63,390 nucleotides of DNA from Oligella ureolytica DSM 18253 (GCF_000373745.1 NZ_KB892284.1:1-63390); one strand, 5' to 3'; positions 1 to 8,066 are shown, numbered from the stretch's first letter. The notes: generated by a model not told the origin, from the sequence alone. Program-made: numbers and translations.

Positions 1-141
1 CGGAGCGACTGCTTGGCTCTGGACTTATAATAATGAACGCCCTAACACGGCATTAGGTGGCATTACACCGAGGCAAAAATTACATCAACATAAATTAAAT
101 AATTCTACTGCCAACTGCTGTTAAAAATGGGAGGATTACCA
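1..141 (+). mobile_element. Right end of an IS3-family insertion sequence (transposase C-terminus)
   Basis: An open frame enters at base 2 and stops at 122-124. It reads WTYNNERPNTALGG followed by ITPRQKL, the usual C-terminal signature of the IS3-family DDE transposase (OrfB). Only about 40 residues are in the window, so the catalytic DDE residues lie outside it. After the stop, the sequence to base 141 reads on the reverse strand as TGGTAATCCTCCCATTTTTA, which begins with TG as IS3 terminal inverted repeats do, so the element probably ends near 141. The exact end and any target duplication cannot be fixed without the left end. Confidence 0.75.
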
Positions 142-391
142 TACCAGATCGCAGAGAAAGCGGCTCATTCGTCACATCAGACGGTACTACGCTATTCAGG
201 ATAAAAAACCATCTTATCAATGCCAAAAAACCTATTTTTGTACGTAGTATTGGGTAGTGCATAATAAGTTATAGTTATGCATAATAACTAAAAGTAGTTA
301 ACGATGCTATTCGCCGTGATGAGCGCGATAAAATCTTTTGTTAGCGCCTTAAATAATAAATTACATACCTAACTCTTTTAAGTGAGCATTG
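142..391. other. Intergenic stretch next to the IS end; no gene assigned
   Basis: About 250 bases between the IS end and the first small gene. A frame of about 40 codons (135-257, plus strand) is open but has no start and is not recognised; it may be a remnant cut by the IS. GCATAATAA occurs twice (259-267 and 279-287), 20 bases apart, in an AT-rich stretch that may hold the promoter of the downstream gene. Nothing firmer is visible. Confidence 0.3.
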
Positions 392-682
392 ATGAATACT
401 TACCTTGTCAGCATTGAAGCTGAAGAAAAACCAAATAGCATGAGTCTCGCTGTGGCTGCCGTTGAGCGCCGTCGAGTTGTTGCACTACGTTATGTTGAAG
501 ATATTCTGGGTGATGAGTATCATCGAATCACCTGTGGTGTAGATCAGTTTTCAGAAGACGTGTTAGATGCACTGTGTTTTCACACCAAAACTAAGCAAGT
601 TTGCTATGAGCTGGCCCAAGATGCCGACAATGCGGATGTATCTTTTGGGGTGTTGGCGGATGGTAAATTTGTGGAGCTATAG
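392..682 (+). CDS. Small hypothetical protein (96 aa)
   Basis: The 96-residue product is not recognised. It has no signal peptide, membrane segment or obvious metal-binding motif; it is mixed charged/hydrophobic with an acidic middle (EDILGDEYH) and two widely spaced Cys in the central part, and looks like a small soluble cytoplasmic protein. The ATG at 392 is preferred over a TTG one codon upstream; the ribosome-binding site is weak (AGTGAG). It stands alone between an IS end and a convergent transporter gene. Codon use resembles the neighbours. It is probably a real gene of unknown function. Confidence 0.5.
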   Translation: MNTYLVSIEAEEKPNSMSLAVAAVERRRVVALRYVEDILGDEYHRITCGVDQFSEDVLDALCFHTKTKQVCYELAQDADNADVSFGVLADGKFVEL

Positions 683-704
683 TTACAGGCTGCCGGTTAT
701 TAGC

Positions 705-760
705 CCAAAGGGTTGATCGCTTATCGCAAAGACCTTGTAGACAAATGATCAACCCTTTGG
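705..760. terminator. Long perfect inverted repeat between convergent genes
   Basis: CCAAAGGGTTGATC (705-718) is perfectly complementary to GATCAACCCTTTGG (747-760), a 14-bp stem with a 28-base loop. It lies between the convergent ends of the small hypothetical gene and the fsr-like gene, so a bidirectional terminator is the simplest reading. The large loop and the lack of a T-tract are atypical. Confidence 0.45.
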
Positions 761-783
761 CATCTTAATATATATGAGTTTAT

Positions 784-2004
784 TTAGGCTGTCCGGTTTT
801 TTGTACTCGGTAAGCATGCCGTAGCCAAGCCTAGCAATGGCAGCAATGAGGTTACTCCATAAACCCAAATGACGCCGTGCTGATCGGCTAAGATACCTAG
901 TGCGGCTGCACCAATACCGCCGATACCAAACATTAACCCAAACATCAACCCAGAAATAAGGCCGACACGTCCCGGCGCTGCTTCTTGGGCGTAGACTACC
1001 ATGGCAGCAAAAGCCGATGACATAATAAAGCCAACCATCGAAGCGAGGATACCGGTCCCAATCAGGTTGGCATAAGGCAGGGCGAGAGCAAAGGGTGCAG
1101 CGCCTAAAAATGAGATCCAGATAACTTTATTACGACCAATGCGATCACCTATCGGACCACCGGCAAAGGTGCCAAGAGCGACAGACGCTAAGAAAATAAA
1201 TAAGAAAATCTGACTTTGCTGAATGCTTAAGCCAAAGCGCTCCATGAGGTAAAAGGTAAAGTAATTGGTAAATGAACCGATATAAACAAATTTAGCAAAC
1301 ATAAGGGTACAAATAACCACAATGGCTTGAATTAATTTGCCTCTACTGAGTCCTTTTTGCGCATGTCGAGCTAATCCTTGCAAACGGTTTTGCCTATTTC
1401 GTTGATACCAGCGACTGAGATAGAGCAATACAGCGATTGCTGCCAGCGCAACGATCATTAAACCGGCAATCGCTGATTGTCCATGAGGAATAATCAATGC
1501 TGCGGCAATTAATGGGCCGACGGCAGAGCCGGTATTACCTCCTACTTGGAAGGCTGATTGCGCTGTTCCGAAGCGACCGCCTGATGCGAGGCGAGCTACT
1601 CTGGAAGCTTCCGGGTGGAAGGTTGCCGAGCCTATGCCAATGACGGCTGCCGCTAGTAGGATAGCTTGGAAATTAGTTGCTGTCGCCAATATACCTATAC
1701 CAATCAAGGTGCAGGTCATTCCGATGGGGAGTAAAAAGGGTTTTGGATGCTTATCCGTATAAAACCCAATGCACGGCTGCAGCACCGAAGCCGTCAATTG
1801 ATAAATCAGTGCAATAAGACCAATCTGCGCGAAGCTGAGATCAAACTGCGCTTTTAGCATTGGAAAGACGGCGGGTAGAATTGCTTGAATCAAGTCATTG
1901 AGCAGGTGTGCTAGGGCTGTCGCTCCCACAATACGAGTGAGGAACTGGGTGGCATCAGATGCTGAGTGGGTGTTGGTGTGGATTGCGGTGTTTGGGTTAG
2001 TCAT
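784..2004 (-). CDS. fsr: MFS efflux transporter, Fsr (fosmidomycin resistance) type
   Basis: An inner-membrane, proton-driven major facilitator with about 12 hydrophobic helices. The N-terminal half carries family-typical stretches (AHLLNDLIQAILPAVFPML; GFYTDKHPKP in the loop after TM2; GIGSATFHPEASRVAR), and a second GPIGDRIGRNK loop follows TM8. These match the Fsr branch, whose E. coli member exports fosmidomycin. Starting at the ATG at 2004 gives 406 aa, the length of E. coli Fsr as I recall it; a TTG seven codons upstream is possible. It is monocistronic. The physiological substrate cannot be read from sequence. Confidence 0.8.
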   Translation of the reverse strand: MTNPNTAIHTNTHSASDATQFLTRIVGATALAHLLNDLIQAILPAVFPMLKAQFDLSFAQIGLIALIYQLTASVLQPCIGFYTDKHPKPFLLPIGMTCTLIGIGILATATNFQAILLAAAVIGIGSATFHPEASRVARLASGGRFGTAQSAFQVGGNTGSAVGPLIAAALIIPHGQSAIAGLMIVALAAIAVLLYLSRWYQRNRQNRLQGLARHAQKGLSRGKLIQAIVVICTLMFAKFVYIGSFTNYFTFYLMERFGLSIQQSQIFLFIFLASVALGTFAGGPIGDRIGRNKVIWISFLGAAPFALALPYANLIGTGILASMVGFIMSSAFAAMVVYAQEAAPGRVGLISGLMFGLMFGIGGIGAAALGILADQHGVIWVYGVTSLLPLLGLATACLPSTKNRTA

Positions 2005-2081
2005 TGGGTTACTGCAAATGAGCAAGCAGCAATTTTCATCGCTGCTTGTGGTTGCTTCTTAGATTGTTATTAATTGCTCAA

Positions 2082-2115
2082 AGGCTTCGAATTTAAAGCT
2101 TTGAATTTGAAGCTT
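2082..2115. terminator. 34-base near-perfect palindrome after the META-domain gene
   Basis: The segment is centred on AAAGCTTT and self-complementary apart from a few positions that would be G-U pairs in RNA. It overlaps the stop codon of the minus-strand lipoprotein gene (stop at 2114-2116). It probably ends that transcript and separates it from fsr. AT-rich arms make it unlike a classic GC-rich terminator. Confidence 0.4.
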
Positions 2116-2896
2116 AGTGCTGTTCGGACTCAACGATCATATCTAATATGTAGGCATAAGATGAGCTGTCGGCCGGTGTATTTTTATTCTCATAACGTTT
2201 TATGCGAAGTACATTGCGTACCCCTTGTGTATGCTCGTAACCTTCAATGTTGTCATAAAAGTGCTGCCACTCACCATGCCCTTGTTTGAGGCCCTCTTCA
2301 CTGTACTCAATACGACGTACCTGGAGACATTGATAATCACCGATGAGAGGGTGGTTGCATGCTTTGGTTTCAGGAGATACTTCTAAAAAAATGGTTTCAC
2401 CGGTACTGCCATACTTGGTTTCTGCGGTTGCCGTACCTTTTAAAATCCATTGAGAGCCATCTTCAAAACCGAGTGTCAGGGTGGGCTTGTTAGACGTATC
2501 CTGAATCTGCCAAGTGGATGCCTTTGTCAGGTGTTGACCGATGTTGCGCTCATAACGCATGAGTGCGTCATCAGCACACATCATCATCGTGCTGACGACC
2601 CGAGCTATCTCGATATTCGATCCCTCAACGCGGTAGTCCGCTCCCATGGTATTACACAGGCCGCTAATACCTAAGCTGTTTTTGCTAAAACTTAGGGTAG
2701 CCGTTCTGGTGCTATCTGCACTGAGCCATTGTGCATCACTATGACCATTTGCATTGATTGCCTGATCGATGCTCCAATGATAGGCCGTGAGTGTTGTGGG
2801 TTTGTTCATGGTGTCATCGATATTTTTTGCGCATGCCATAAGGCTGGCAGCGAGTAGAATGGCAGTAGGGAGTTTGTTTAGCTGTTTGATACGCAT
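2114..2896 (-). CDS. META/HslJ and DUF4377 domain lipoprotein
   Basis: A 260-residue envelope lipoprotein. The N-terminus (lysine-rich start, hydrophobic stretch AILLAASL, then LMAC lipobox) predicts cleavage before Cys and lipidation. Residues about 35-140 resemble the META (HslJ-like) domain, including SGLCNTMGADYRVEG and a later MMMCADD. Residues about 165-260 match DUF4377 (LEVSPETKACN, GDYQCLQVR, GEWQHFYDNIEGYEH). META proteins are linked to heat-shock and novobiocin phenotypes and to envelope stress, but the biochemical role is unknown. The ATG at 2896 is preferred over the TTG just upstream because GAGG sits about 10 bases before it. Confidence 0.75.
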   Translation of the reverse strand: MRIKQLNKLPTAILLAASLMACAKNIDDTMNKPTTLTAYHWSIDQAINANGHSDAQWLSADSTRTATLSFSKNSLGISGLCNTMGADYRVEGSNIEIARVVSTMMMCADDALMRYERNIGQHLTKASTWQIQDTSNKPTLTLGFEDGSQWILKGTATAETKYGSTGETIFLEVSPETKACNHPLIGDYQCLQVRRIEYSEEGLKQGHGEWQHFYDNIEGYEHTQGVRNVLRIKRYENKNTPADSSSYAYILDMIVESEQH

Positions 2897-3039
2897 CAAG
2901 TGATTACCTCGCTATAGGGTTAGTTGCTGAAGCGTGCTGTTAGTCAAAACACACAGTCATATTGGCTTATTCATTCTACTGCAATTAGTTGTGTAGGTGC
3001 TACCCTATGTCATGTCAAATACCGGTGCCTTACTATAAA

Positions 3040-3065
3040 CGCCCAGCATCTAATGATGCAGGGCG
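3040..3065 (-). terminator. Hairpin terminator after the siderophore-interacting protein gene
   Basis: CGCCCAGCATC (3040-3050) and GATGCAGGGCG (3055-3065) form a strong stem with an A-A mismatch and a four-base loop. On the minus strand the hairpin is followed by TTTAT. It lies just past the stop of the flavoreductase gene. Confidence 0.65.
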
Positions 3066-3091
3066 TGAACAGTGATGTTTGAAATGATGAG

Positions 3092-3928
3092 TTACTCAAA
3101 GCTTTCATGGGCATCAGGTACAGAGATGCGCCAGTAGCTTGAAGCACGAATATGATCTTTGTTGATGCCGGCTTCATCTACTAGGTAGCTACGTAATGTC
3201 TTGATGTCGTTGTATTCACCGGCAGCCCATACAAAGCCCTCGCCTTCGGGGAGGTTAAGACGGCGAGCAGTTGCTTCAAGTGCGTTTTGACCGTCTTTTG
3301 CATCTTCTTCCTCTGTTACCCAGTAAATTTCCGCAGGGCAGTTGTTTTTAAGCTCAATTTTTAGGTTTTGATTGCGTAGCTTAATAATGGCAATGGCACG
3401 AGTCGTTGTCGGTAGCTCTTCCAAACGACGGCTAAGTGCGGGTAAGGCAGTTTCATCGGCAATTAATAGATGCCAGTCAAAATCAGTGGGTATGACAAAG
3501 GAGCCGCGAGGTCCGCCAATGCCGACGTAATGACCTACCTCTGCGTTGGTAGCCCAATTGGTGGCAGGTCCTTCGTGGTCCAGTACAAAGTCGATATCCA
3601 GCTCATTAGTCACGGGATCGTAGTGACGAGGTGTGTAGTCACGCATTACGGGCTTGGGGCGACTGTCATCAAACTGCATGCCATGTTCACCGACGACAGG
3701 CATATTCGGTTTCTCACCCTGCACCGCGGGCAAGATAAGTTTGATGTGGTCATCAAAGGATGCGGATAAAAACTCAGGTAAATCAGGGCCGGTTAGGGTG
3801 ATACGGCGCATGGACGGACTGAGTTCGCTAATACGCTTGACGGTTAATAAACGCATTTTAATGGGGTGGCGAACGCGTTCTACAAGTTTCGCTTTGTTGT
3901 TCATAGTGGTAGTACTCATTTTCATCAT
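3092..3928 (-). CDS. yqjH: Siderophore-interacting flavoprotein (ferric-siderophore reductase, YqjH/ViuB type)
   Basis: A 278-aa cytoplasmic FAD-containing reductase expected to release iron from imported ferric siderophores using NAD(P)H. The FAD-binding signature RDYTPRHYD is near residues 105-113, GPRGSF near 150, and the NAD-binding/SIP C-terminal domain contains IADETALPALSRRLEEL and VWAAGEYNDIKTLR. Length is close to the family norm. Several Met codons cluster at the start (3928, 3925, 3919), so the exact start is uncertain. It lies 47 bases downstream of a PadR regulator on the same strand; in E. coli the equivalent regulator YqjI represses yqjH, so control by that neighbour is likely. 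Confidence 0.82.
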   Translation of the reverse strand: MMKMSTTTMNNKAKLVERVRHPIKMRLLTVKRISELSPSMRRITLTGPDLPEFLSASFDDHIKLILPAVQGEKPNMPVVGEHGMQFDDSRPKPVMRDYTPRHYDPVTNELDIDFVLDHEGPATNWATNAEVGHYVGIGGPRGSFVIPTDFDWHLLIADETALPALSRRLEELPTTTRAIAIIKLRNQNLKIELKNNCPAEIYWVTEEEDAKDGQNALEATARRLNLPEGEGFVWAAGEYNDIKTLRSYLVDEAGINKDHIRASSYWRISVPDAHESFE

Positions 3929-3975
3929 GTTGTGTGGGGTGATAAGAGGTCAATAGAAAGATTGACTCTACTCGA

Positions 3976-4506
3976 TTAGCTTTTGTTTAGAATCTCTTCT
4001 GCCGTACGCTGCAGTATCTTGGCGACGCGCTGCTGCTCTTCAATACAGCTGTCATCGATTGAAAATAGGGCAGAGCGCAATGCGTCACGAGACGCGATAT
4101 AGTCAGGCGTCCAGCCGGTGACCTCTGTGGCAAGTACCGGATTGCTGTTAGCGTATTTGACCCAAAGCATTTTCTTAGCGACATGCCTAAGGATAATAAA
4201 TAGCTCATCAGCATCGGTGGCATGTTGTTGTAGATGCATCTTACCGCTTGTGGTGAGGTGGTACTTTTTACGTCTACCCTTAGTCTCTACTTCTGCAAAA
4301 CCTAGGCTCTCTAATGTGGCAAGCGCAGGATACAGTACGCCGGGACTGGGGCGATAGTAATCTGCAGAGATATGCTTAAGGCGCTTAATCAGCTCATATC
4401 CATGAGCTGGAGCCTCTGCTAATAGCTGTAAGAGCATGAGCTGCAGTTCGTCAGCGGTGAACTTACGCCCGTTGGTTAATTCGGTATGTCGCCGGTGTGT
4501 CGTCAT
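3976..4506 (-). CDS. yqjI: PadR-family transcriptional repressor (YqjI-like)
   Basis: A 176-aa regulator. Residues about 17-95 form a PadR winged helix (ELQLMLLQLLAEAPAHGYELIKRL, then YRPSPGVLYPALATLESLGF and GRRKKYHLT in the wing), followed by a dimerising helical tail. The closest functional parallel is YqjI, the nickel/iron-responsive repressor of the ferric reductase gene yqjH. Here regulator and reductase are in tandem on one strand rather than divergent. It lacks the His/Cys-rich N-terminal extension that binds nickel in E. coli YqjI (only THRRHTE precedes the domain), so metal sensing, if any, must differ. A perfect inverted repeat and a Fur-like site lie upstream. Confidence 0.75.
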   Translation of the reverse strand: MTTHRRHTELTNGRKFTADELQLMLLQLLAEAPAHGYELIKRLKHISADYYRPSPGVLYPALATLESLGFAEVETKGRRKKYHLTTSGKMHLQQHATDADELFIILRHVAKKMLWVKYANSNPVLATEVTGWTPDYIASRDALRSALFSIDDSCIEEQQRVAKILQRTAEEILNKS

Positions 4507-4535
4507 AAGAGGTTCAGGTAATATAATCTATTATA

Positions 4536-4554
4536 AATAAAAATCATTCTTATT
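4536..4554 (-). promoter_or_regulatory. Candidate Fur box upstream of the PadR/flavoreductase operon
   Basis: The minus strand reads AATAAGAATGATTTTTATT, matching about 12 of 19 positions of the Fur consensus GATAATGATAATCATTATC by eye. It lies 30-48 bases upstream of the regulator's start codon, where it could block transcription. The operon encodes a ferric-siderophore reductase, so iron repression would make sense. The background is AT-rich, so chance similarity is possible. Confidence 0.4.
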
Positions 4555-4567
4555 ACTATCTTATAAT

Positions 4568-4583
4568 TATATCTTACGATATA
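4568..4583 (-). promoter_or_regulatory. Perfect inverted repeat, candidate PadR operator
   Basis: TATATC-TTAC-GATATA is a perfect 6-4-6 inverted repeat 62-77 bases upstream of the PadR gene. Its position and symmetry suit an autoregulatory operator for a dimeric winged-helix repressor. The motif is seen directly; the role is inferred. Confidence 0.45.
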
Positions 4584-4780
4584 GCAAAAATCAATCTCGA
4601 TAAAAACACTCAACTATTTTTTAGCGTCGTAAAGTTAAACATACTTTGACTAGGGTCGCATTGCTTTCAGTTACTATTATGTAGAGGACGGATTGTTAAT
4701 CCAAACCATGATGTCGTTCATGTACTCATCGTACGTGGGTGTATGAGCGGTTTTTCACTAGCTAAACTAAGGAGTTAACT

Positions 4781-4990
4781 ATAAAAATCAGTGCACGTAA
4801 TGTTTTAAACGGCAAGATTGACGAAGTCACTAAAGGTGCAACCACCGCGCATGTTAAGTTAGATATTGGTGGTACGACTATTACATCCTCTATCACTAAC
4901 CAAGCGATAGAGGATCGACAGTTTGAGCTAGGAAAAGAAGCCTATGCAGTGGTCAAGGCGTCTAATGTTTTAGTGGGGATAGATGAGTAA
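4781..4990 (+). CDS. mop: Molybdopterin/molybdate-binding Mop protein, apparent AUA start
   Basis: A 69-codon frame encodes a single Mop (molbindin/TOBE) domain: KISARNVLNGKIDEVTKGA, then TTAHVKLDIGG, TSSITNQAIED and YAVVKASNVLVGIDE. Such proteins oligomerise to store molybdate. Family members begin MKISARN; here the first codon is ATA, not ATG. AAGGAG (4769-4774) lies six bases before it, an ideal ribosome-binding position. An in-frame stop at 4763-4765 rules out an upstream start, and no ATG, GTG or TTG occurs in frame until late in the domain. So this is either a genuine AUA start or a start-codon mutation. No modABC or other molybdenum gene is nearby. Confidence 0.75.
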   Translation: MKISARNVLNGKIDEVTKGATTAHVKLDIGGTTITSSITNQAIEDRQFELGKEAYAVVKASNVLVGIDE

Positions 4991-5003
4991 GCATCACTCA
5001 TCT

Positions 5004-5033
5004 GTTAGCGCGTGTTTATGAGTTTACGCTAAC
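5004..5033. terminator. Hairpin between convergent mop and Nudix genes
   Basis: GTTAGCG (5004-5010) pairs with CGCTAAC (5027-5033), overlapping the last codons of the Nudix gene. It is a plausible weak bidirectional terminator. There is no T-tract. Confidence 0.35.
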
Positions 5034-5473
5034 TTATGAGGAGATACGGGCATGTGATATTGAGCGTCTTTGGCAATGCCTAAAACGCCTTCTATTAAGC
5101 TCGGATCGTCCTCGCTCAGCGTATCGATGGGTAACCACTGTGCTTCTGCCGCATCGCTTGTTGCTTTAGCCGTACCCTCCAGATAGGTGCAAAGCACCGG
5201 AATGAGCACGTAGTGATGGCTGATTTGATGCATTTGATCGCGGATAACCACATCAAAAGCAGTGAGAATGTGTTCAGCTTCGGCGGTGATACCTGTTTCT
5301 TCTTTGAGCTCACGTAGGGCCGCCTCTTCTATGGTTTCACCTATCTCAATTTTGCCGCCTGGAAAACCCCAGCGGCCTTTGTTTGGTTCCTGACCACGAC
5401 AGACCAGTAATACCTTATTGTGCCTAATTACCACGGCAATGGCGGCAGGTATGGGGTAGCGTTGCGTTGTCAT
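5024..5473 (-). CDS. Nudix hydrolase
   Basis: A 149-aa cytoplasmic pyrophosphohydrolase. The full Nudix box is present at residues 40-62 (G-x5-E-x7-REL-x-EE-x-GI), which binds the catalytic Mg2+. It is preceded by RGQEPNKGRWGFPGG, typical of ADP-ribose/nucleotide-sugar or MutT-like enzymes. The substrate cannot be decided. Its ATG overlaps the stop of the preceding universal-stress gene (ATGA, 5471-5475), implying translational coupling. It is last in a SulP / stress protein / Nudix operon. Confidence 0.85.
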   Translation of the reverse strand: MTTQRYPIPAAIAVVIRHNKVLLVCRGQEPNKGRWGFPGGKIEIGETIEEAALRELKEETGITAEAEHILTAFDVVIRDQMHQISHHYVLIPVLCTYLEGTAKATSDAAEAQWLPIDTLSEDDPSLIEGVLGIAKDAQYHMPVSPHKLA

Positions 5474-6324
5474 CAGCGTAAAAGAAGGACCGGCTTTGTC
5501 GAACGGGTGAGTAGCTTCGTTGTGCTACTGCCAATAAAGAATTGACGAATTCTTGAATGACCGTAGGCACCGACCACTAACAGGCTGATTTGATTGCTGT
5601 TAGCGTAGTCAATCAGTGTCTTTTCAACATCGCCCTGTAAAATGTGAGTGTTAGGTGTAAAGCCGGCTTGTTGCAGCTGTGTCTCTGCCCACGAGATTTG
5701 TGCTTGTATTTCTTGGGTAGCGTCACCTACATAGACTAGATGCGCGCTAAGCCCTTTAAGTAGTGGGCTAGCGGTAATACGATCCACGCAGACTTTAGCC
5801 GTCGGGCTACCGTCAAATGCAATTAAAAATGAGCTGGGTTCTTCAAAGGGGCTGTAGGTTATTAATACCGGCTTATGCACTGCACGGACCACATTTTCAA
5901 TTTGTGTGCCAATTTTATCGACAAGTCGTTCTGTCTGATTGCCGTATTTGCCCATAATCAGAACACGAAAGTCCTCTTCCAAGGCCACAATGGTGTCCAG
6001 CAGACTACCATGACGCTGAAAAACTTGTGGCTCGATCGTGTAGTTTTCTTTGAGGTATTTCTTAGCCTCTTGGAGCAGGATGTCGCCGTGTTGCAGTTCG
6101 ATCTTAGCCTTGGCTTCTTCTAGACGAATAATTTCTTCTAACAGAACCTCTCGACCACCTAGACCCAGCGAACCACTGAGGTTTTGTGCTGAGTGGCTAG
6201 TAGACTTTTCAATGATGTGCAGAAGCTCAAGCGATATCTTCAGCTTTTGACTAAACCATGCAGCATAATCACATACAGCACTCGTGCTCATGGAGCCATC
6301 AATGCAGGCAATAACTTTTGACAT
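5473..6324 (-). CDS. Tandem-domain universal stress protein (UspA family)
   Basis: A 283-aa cytoplasmic protein made of two Usp domains (about 1-155 and 163-283). The second domain ends VVGAYGHSRIRQFFIGSSTT, matching the ATP-binding G-x2-G-x(9)-G(S/T) motif of UspA-type proteins. The first domain is more diverged at that position (IMGKYGNQTERLVDKIGTQ). It follows a SulP transporter by 12 bases; Usp genes next to SulP transporters are common and may link anion transport to energy status. Its stop overlaps the start of the Nudix gene. Confidence 0.85.
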   Translation of the reverse strand: MSKVIACIDGSMSTSAVCDYAAWFSQKLKISLELLHIIEKSTSHSAQNLSGSLGLGGREVLLEEIIRLEEAKAKIELQHGDILLQEAKKYLKENYTIEPQVFQRHGSLLDTIVALEEDFRVLIMGKYGNQTERLVDKIGTQIENVVRAVHKPVLITYSPFEEPSSFLIAFDGSPTAKVCVDRITASPLLKGLSAHLVYVGDATQEIQAQISWAETQLQQAGFTPNTHILQGDVEKTLIDYANSNQISLLVVGAYGHSRIRQFFIGSSTTKLLTRSTKPVLLLR

Positions 6325-6336
6325 GTCAAATACTCC

Positions 6337-7806
6337 CTAGCGATTGTTTGATTTGTCGTAAATACCAAACTTTTCAACCATCGTTTGGCTTGCATTATTC
6401 ATACCAATCACGCTGACCTCAGTCCCTTCGCGTCGGAACTTGAGCACCACTTTATCGACAGCGGCAACGGCGGAAATATCCCAGAAATGCGCTTGACTGA
6501 CATCAACGACTACCTTTGATAGTACTTCTTTAAAGTCAAAAGAGTCGATAAATTTATCTGCCGAACTAAAGAAAATCTGACCTTTTATTTGGTAGATGCG
6601 GGTTCTTGACGTCTCATCATAGGTGGATTTAATGGTCAGATAGCGTTCCATTTTACTAACAAAAAACAATGCTGATAGCAATACGCCAACGAGTACACCT
6701 AGGGCTAGGTTGCCGCTAGCCAGTACGGTCGCAACGGTGCTCAGCATAACGATATTGCTGGAGAAAGGGTAGGAACGAATATTTTTAATTGAGTCCCAAT
6801 TCACAGTACTAATGGAGACCATAATCATCACAGCCACTAGTGCAGCCATGGGAATGATTTTGAGCCAATCGCTAATAAAAACGACAAGAATAATTAAAAA
6901 TGAGCCGGCTACGAAGGTAGAAAGACGCGTTCGACCGCCCGATTTAATATTGATAACGGATTGACCAATCATCGCACAGCCTGCCATGCCTCCAAAGAAG
7001 CCGGTGACAATATTGGCAACCCCTTGACCTTTACACTCTCGATGCTTATTACTACTTGTGTCCGTCAGATCATCAAGAATCTGTGCGGTTAAAAGTGATT
7101 CTAATAAACCCACTGCAGCTAAGGCAATGGAGTAGGGGAAGATGATTTTGAGAGTCTCAAGATTCCATGGAATGTCCGGAATTAAAAAGATAGGTAAGGT
7201 GCCGGGCAAGTCACCCATATCACCGACCGTAGGAATATCCCACGCAAGGGACAAGCTAGCAACTGTCAGGATGATGACGGTGACAAGAGCAGAGGGTACG
7301 GCCGTACCAATGACGGGGATATGTGGGAACAAATAAACAATAAATAACCCCACTGCCACCATGGCATATACATGCCAAGTGACGTTAATTAGGTGAGGCA
7401 TTTGTGCCATAAAAACAATAAGGGCTAAGGCATTAACAAAGCCATTGATAACGGATTTAGAGACAAATCGTAGTAAATTAGCAAGTTTTAAATAACCAAT
7501 AATAATTTGAATGATGCCCGTGAGGATGGTGGCAGCAAGCAAATACTGTAAGCCATGATCTCTGATTAGCGTCACAAACACCACGGCCATGGCGCCGGTT
7601 GCGGCAGAGATCATGGCCGGACGACCACCAAAAAACGAAATGGTGACAGCCATGCAAAAAGAAGCGTAGAGCCCTACCTTAGGGTCAACGCCAGCCAAAA
7701 TAGAGAAGGCGATCGATTCGGGTACTAAGGCAATAGCCACCACTAAACCTGATAAAACATCAGCACGAATATTTGAGAACCATTGCTCTCGGAGAGTTGA
7801 TATCAT
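6337..7806 (-). CDS. SulP-family anion transporter with C-terminal STAS domain
   Basis: A 489-aa inner-membrane protein. The N-terminal 380 residues hold many hydrophobic helices and the SulP signature ([58 protein letters not shown]). The C-terminal 100 residues form a STAS domain ([39 protein letters not shown]). SulP proteins carry sulfate, bicarbonate (BicA-like, usually with Na+) or dicarboxylates; sequence alone does not decide. It is first in an operon with the Usp and Nudix genes. The ATG at 7806 gives a normal N-terminus. Confidence 0.85.
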   Translation of the reverse strand: MISTLREQWFSNIRADVLSGLVVAIALVPESIAFSILAGVDPKVGLYASFCMAVTISFFGGRPAMISAATGAMAVVFVTLIRDHGLQYLLAATILTGIIQIIIGYLKLANLLRFVSKSVINGFVNALALIVFMAQMPHLINVTWHVYAMVAVGLFIVYLFPHIPVIGTAVPSALVTVIILTVASLSLAWDIPTVGDMGDLPGTLPIFLIPDIPWNLETLKIIFPYSIALAAVGLLESLLTAQILDDLTDTSSNKHRECKGQGVANIVTGFFGGMAGCAMIGQSVINIKSGGRTRLSTFVAGSFLIILVVFISDWLKIIPMAALVAVMIMVSISTVNWDSIKNIRSYPFSSNIVMLSTVATVLASGNLALGVLVGVLLSALFFVSKMERYLTIKSTYDETSRTRIYQIKGQIFFSSADKFIDSFDFKEVLSKVVVDVSQAHFWDISAVAAVDKVVLKFRREGTEVSVIGMNNASQTMVEKFGIYDKSNNR

Positions 7807-8066
7807 GAATTAATCTATGCGGTTTGAAGAGTCTATCTCATTGACAGGTTGATAGTTTTTTACTAAATGCAATTGAGCTGACAGTATAAAGGATGTCAGT
7901 TAATTAATCATGAGATTGCCATGAAAATGCTCTGAAAGCCTTTGTTTTCAGAGCTCAAGAGGGATGGGCTAGCGTTAATACTGCTAGTGAAAACACTCCT
8001 TTAATAAGCCGCACGGATCACGTATCATTAGCTTTGATTTGTTTATAGTGATTTTGAGGTGAGTAT
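7807..8066. promoter_or_regulatory. Divergent promoter region with a 9-bp hairpin
   Basis: The 260 bases between the divergent sulP and dsdA genes presumably hold both promoters. GCTCTGAAA (7929-7937) and TTTCAGAGC (7946-7954) form a perfect 9-bp hairpin with an eight-base loop. No T-run follows on the plus strand, so an operator or leader structure for dsdA is as likely as a terminator. GTGAGT (8058-8063) lies just before the dsdA ATG. Confidence 0.4.

Noticed and set aside
135-257. Open frame of about 40 codons after the IS end
   Set aside because: No start codon, no recognisable family and too short; kept only as a possible remnant.
255-290. GCATAATAA direct repeats that faintly resemble a dif/Xer site
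   Set aside because: The arms do not match the XerC/XerD consensus in order or spacing, and no integrated element is seen beside them.
4646-4677. TTGACT and TACTAT upstream of mop as a promoter
   Set aside because: The spacer would be 20 bases, too long for a confident sigma-70 call.
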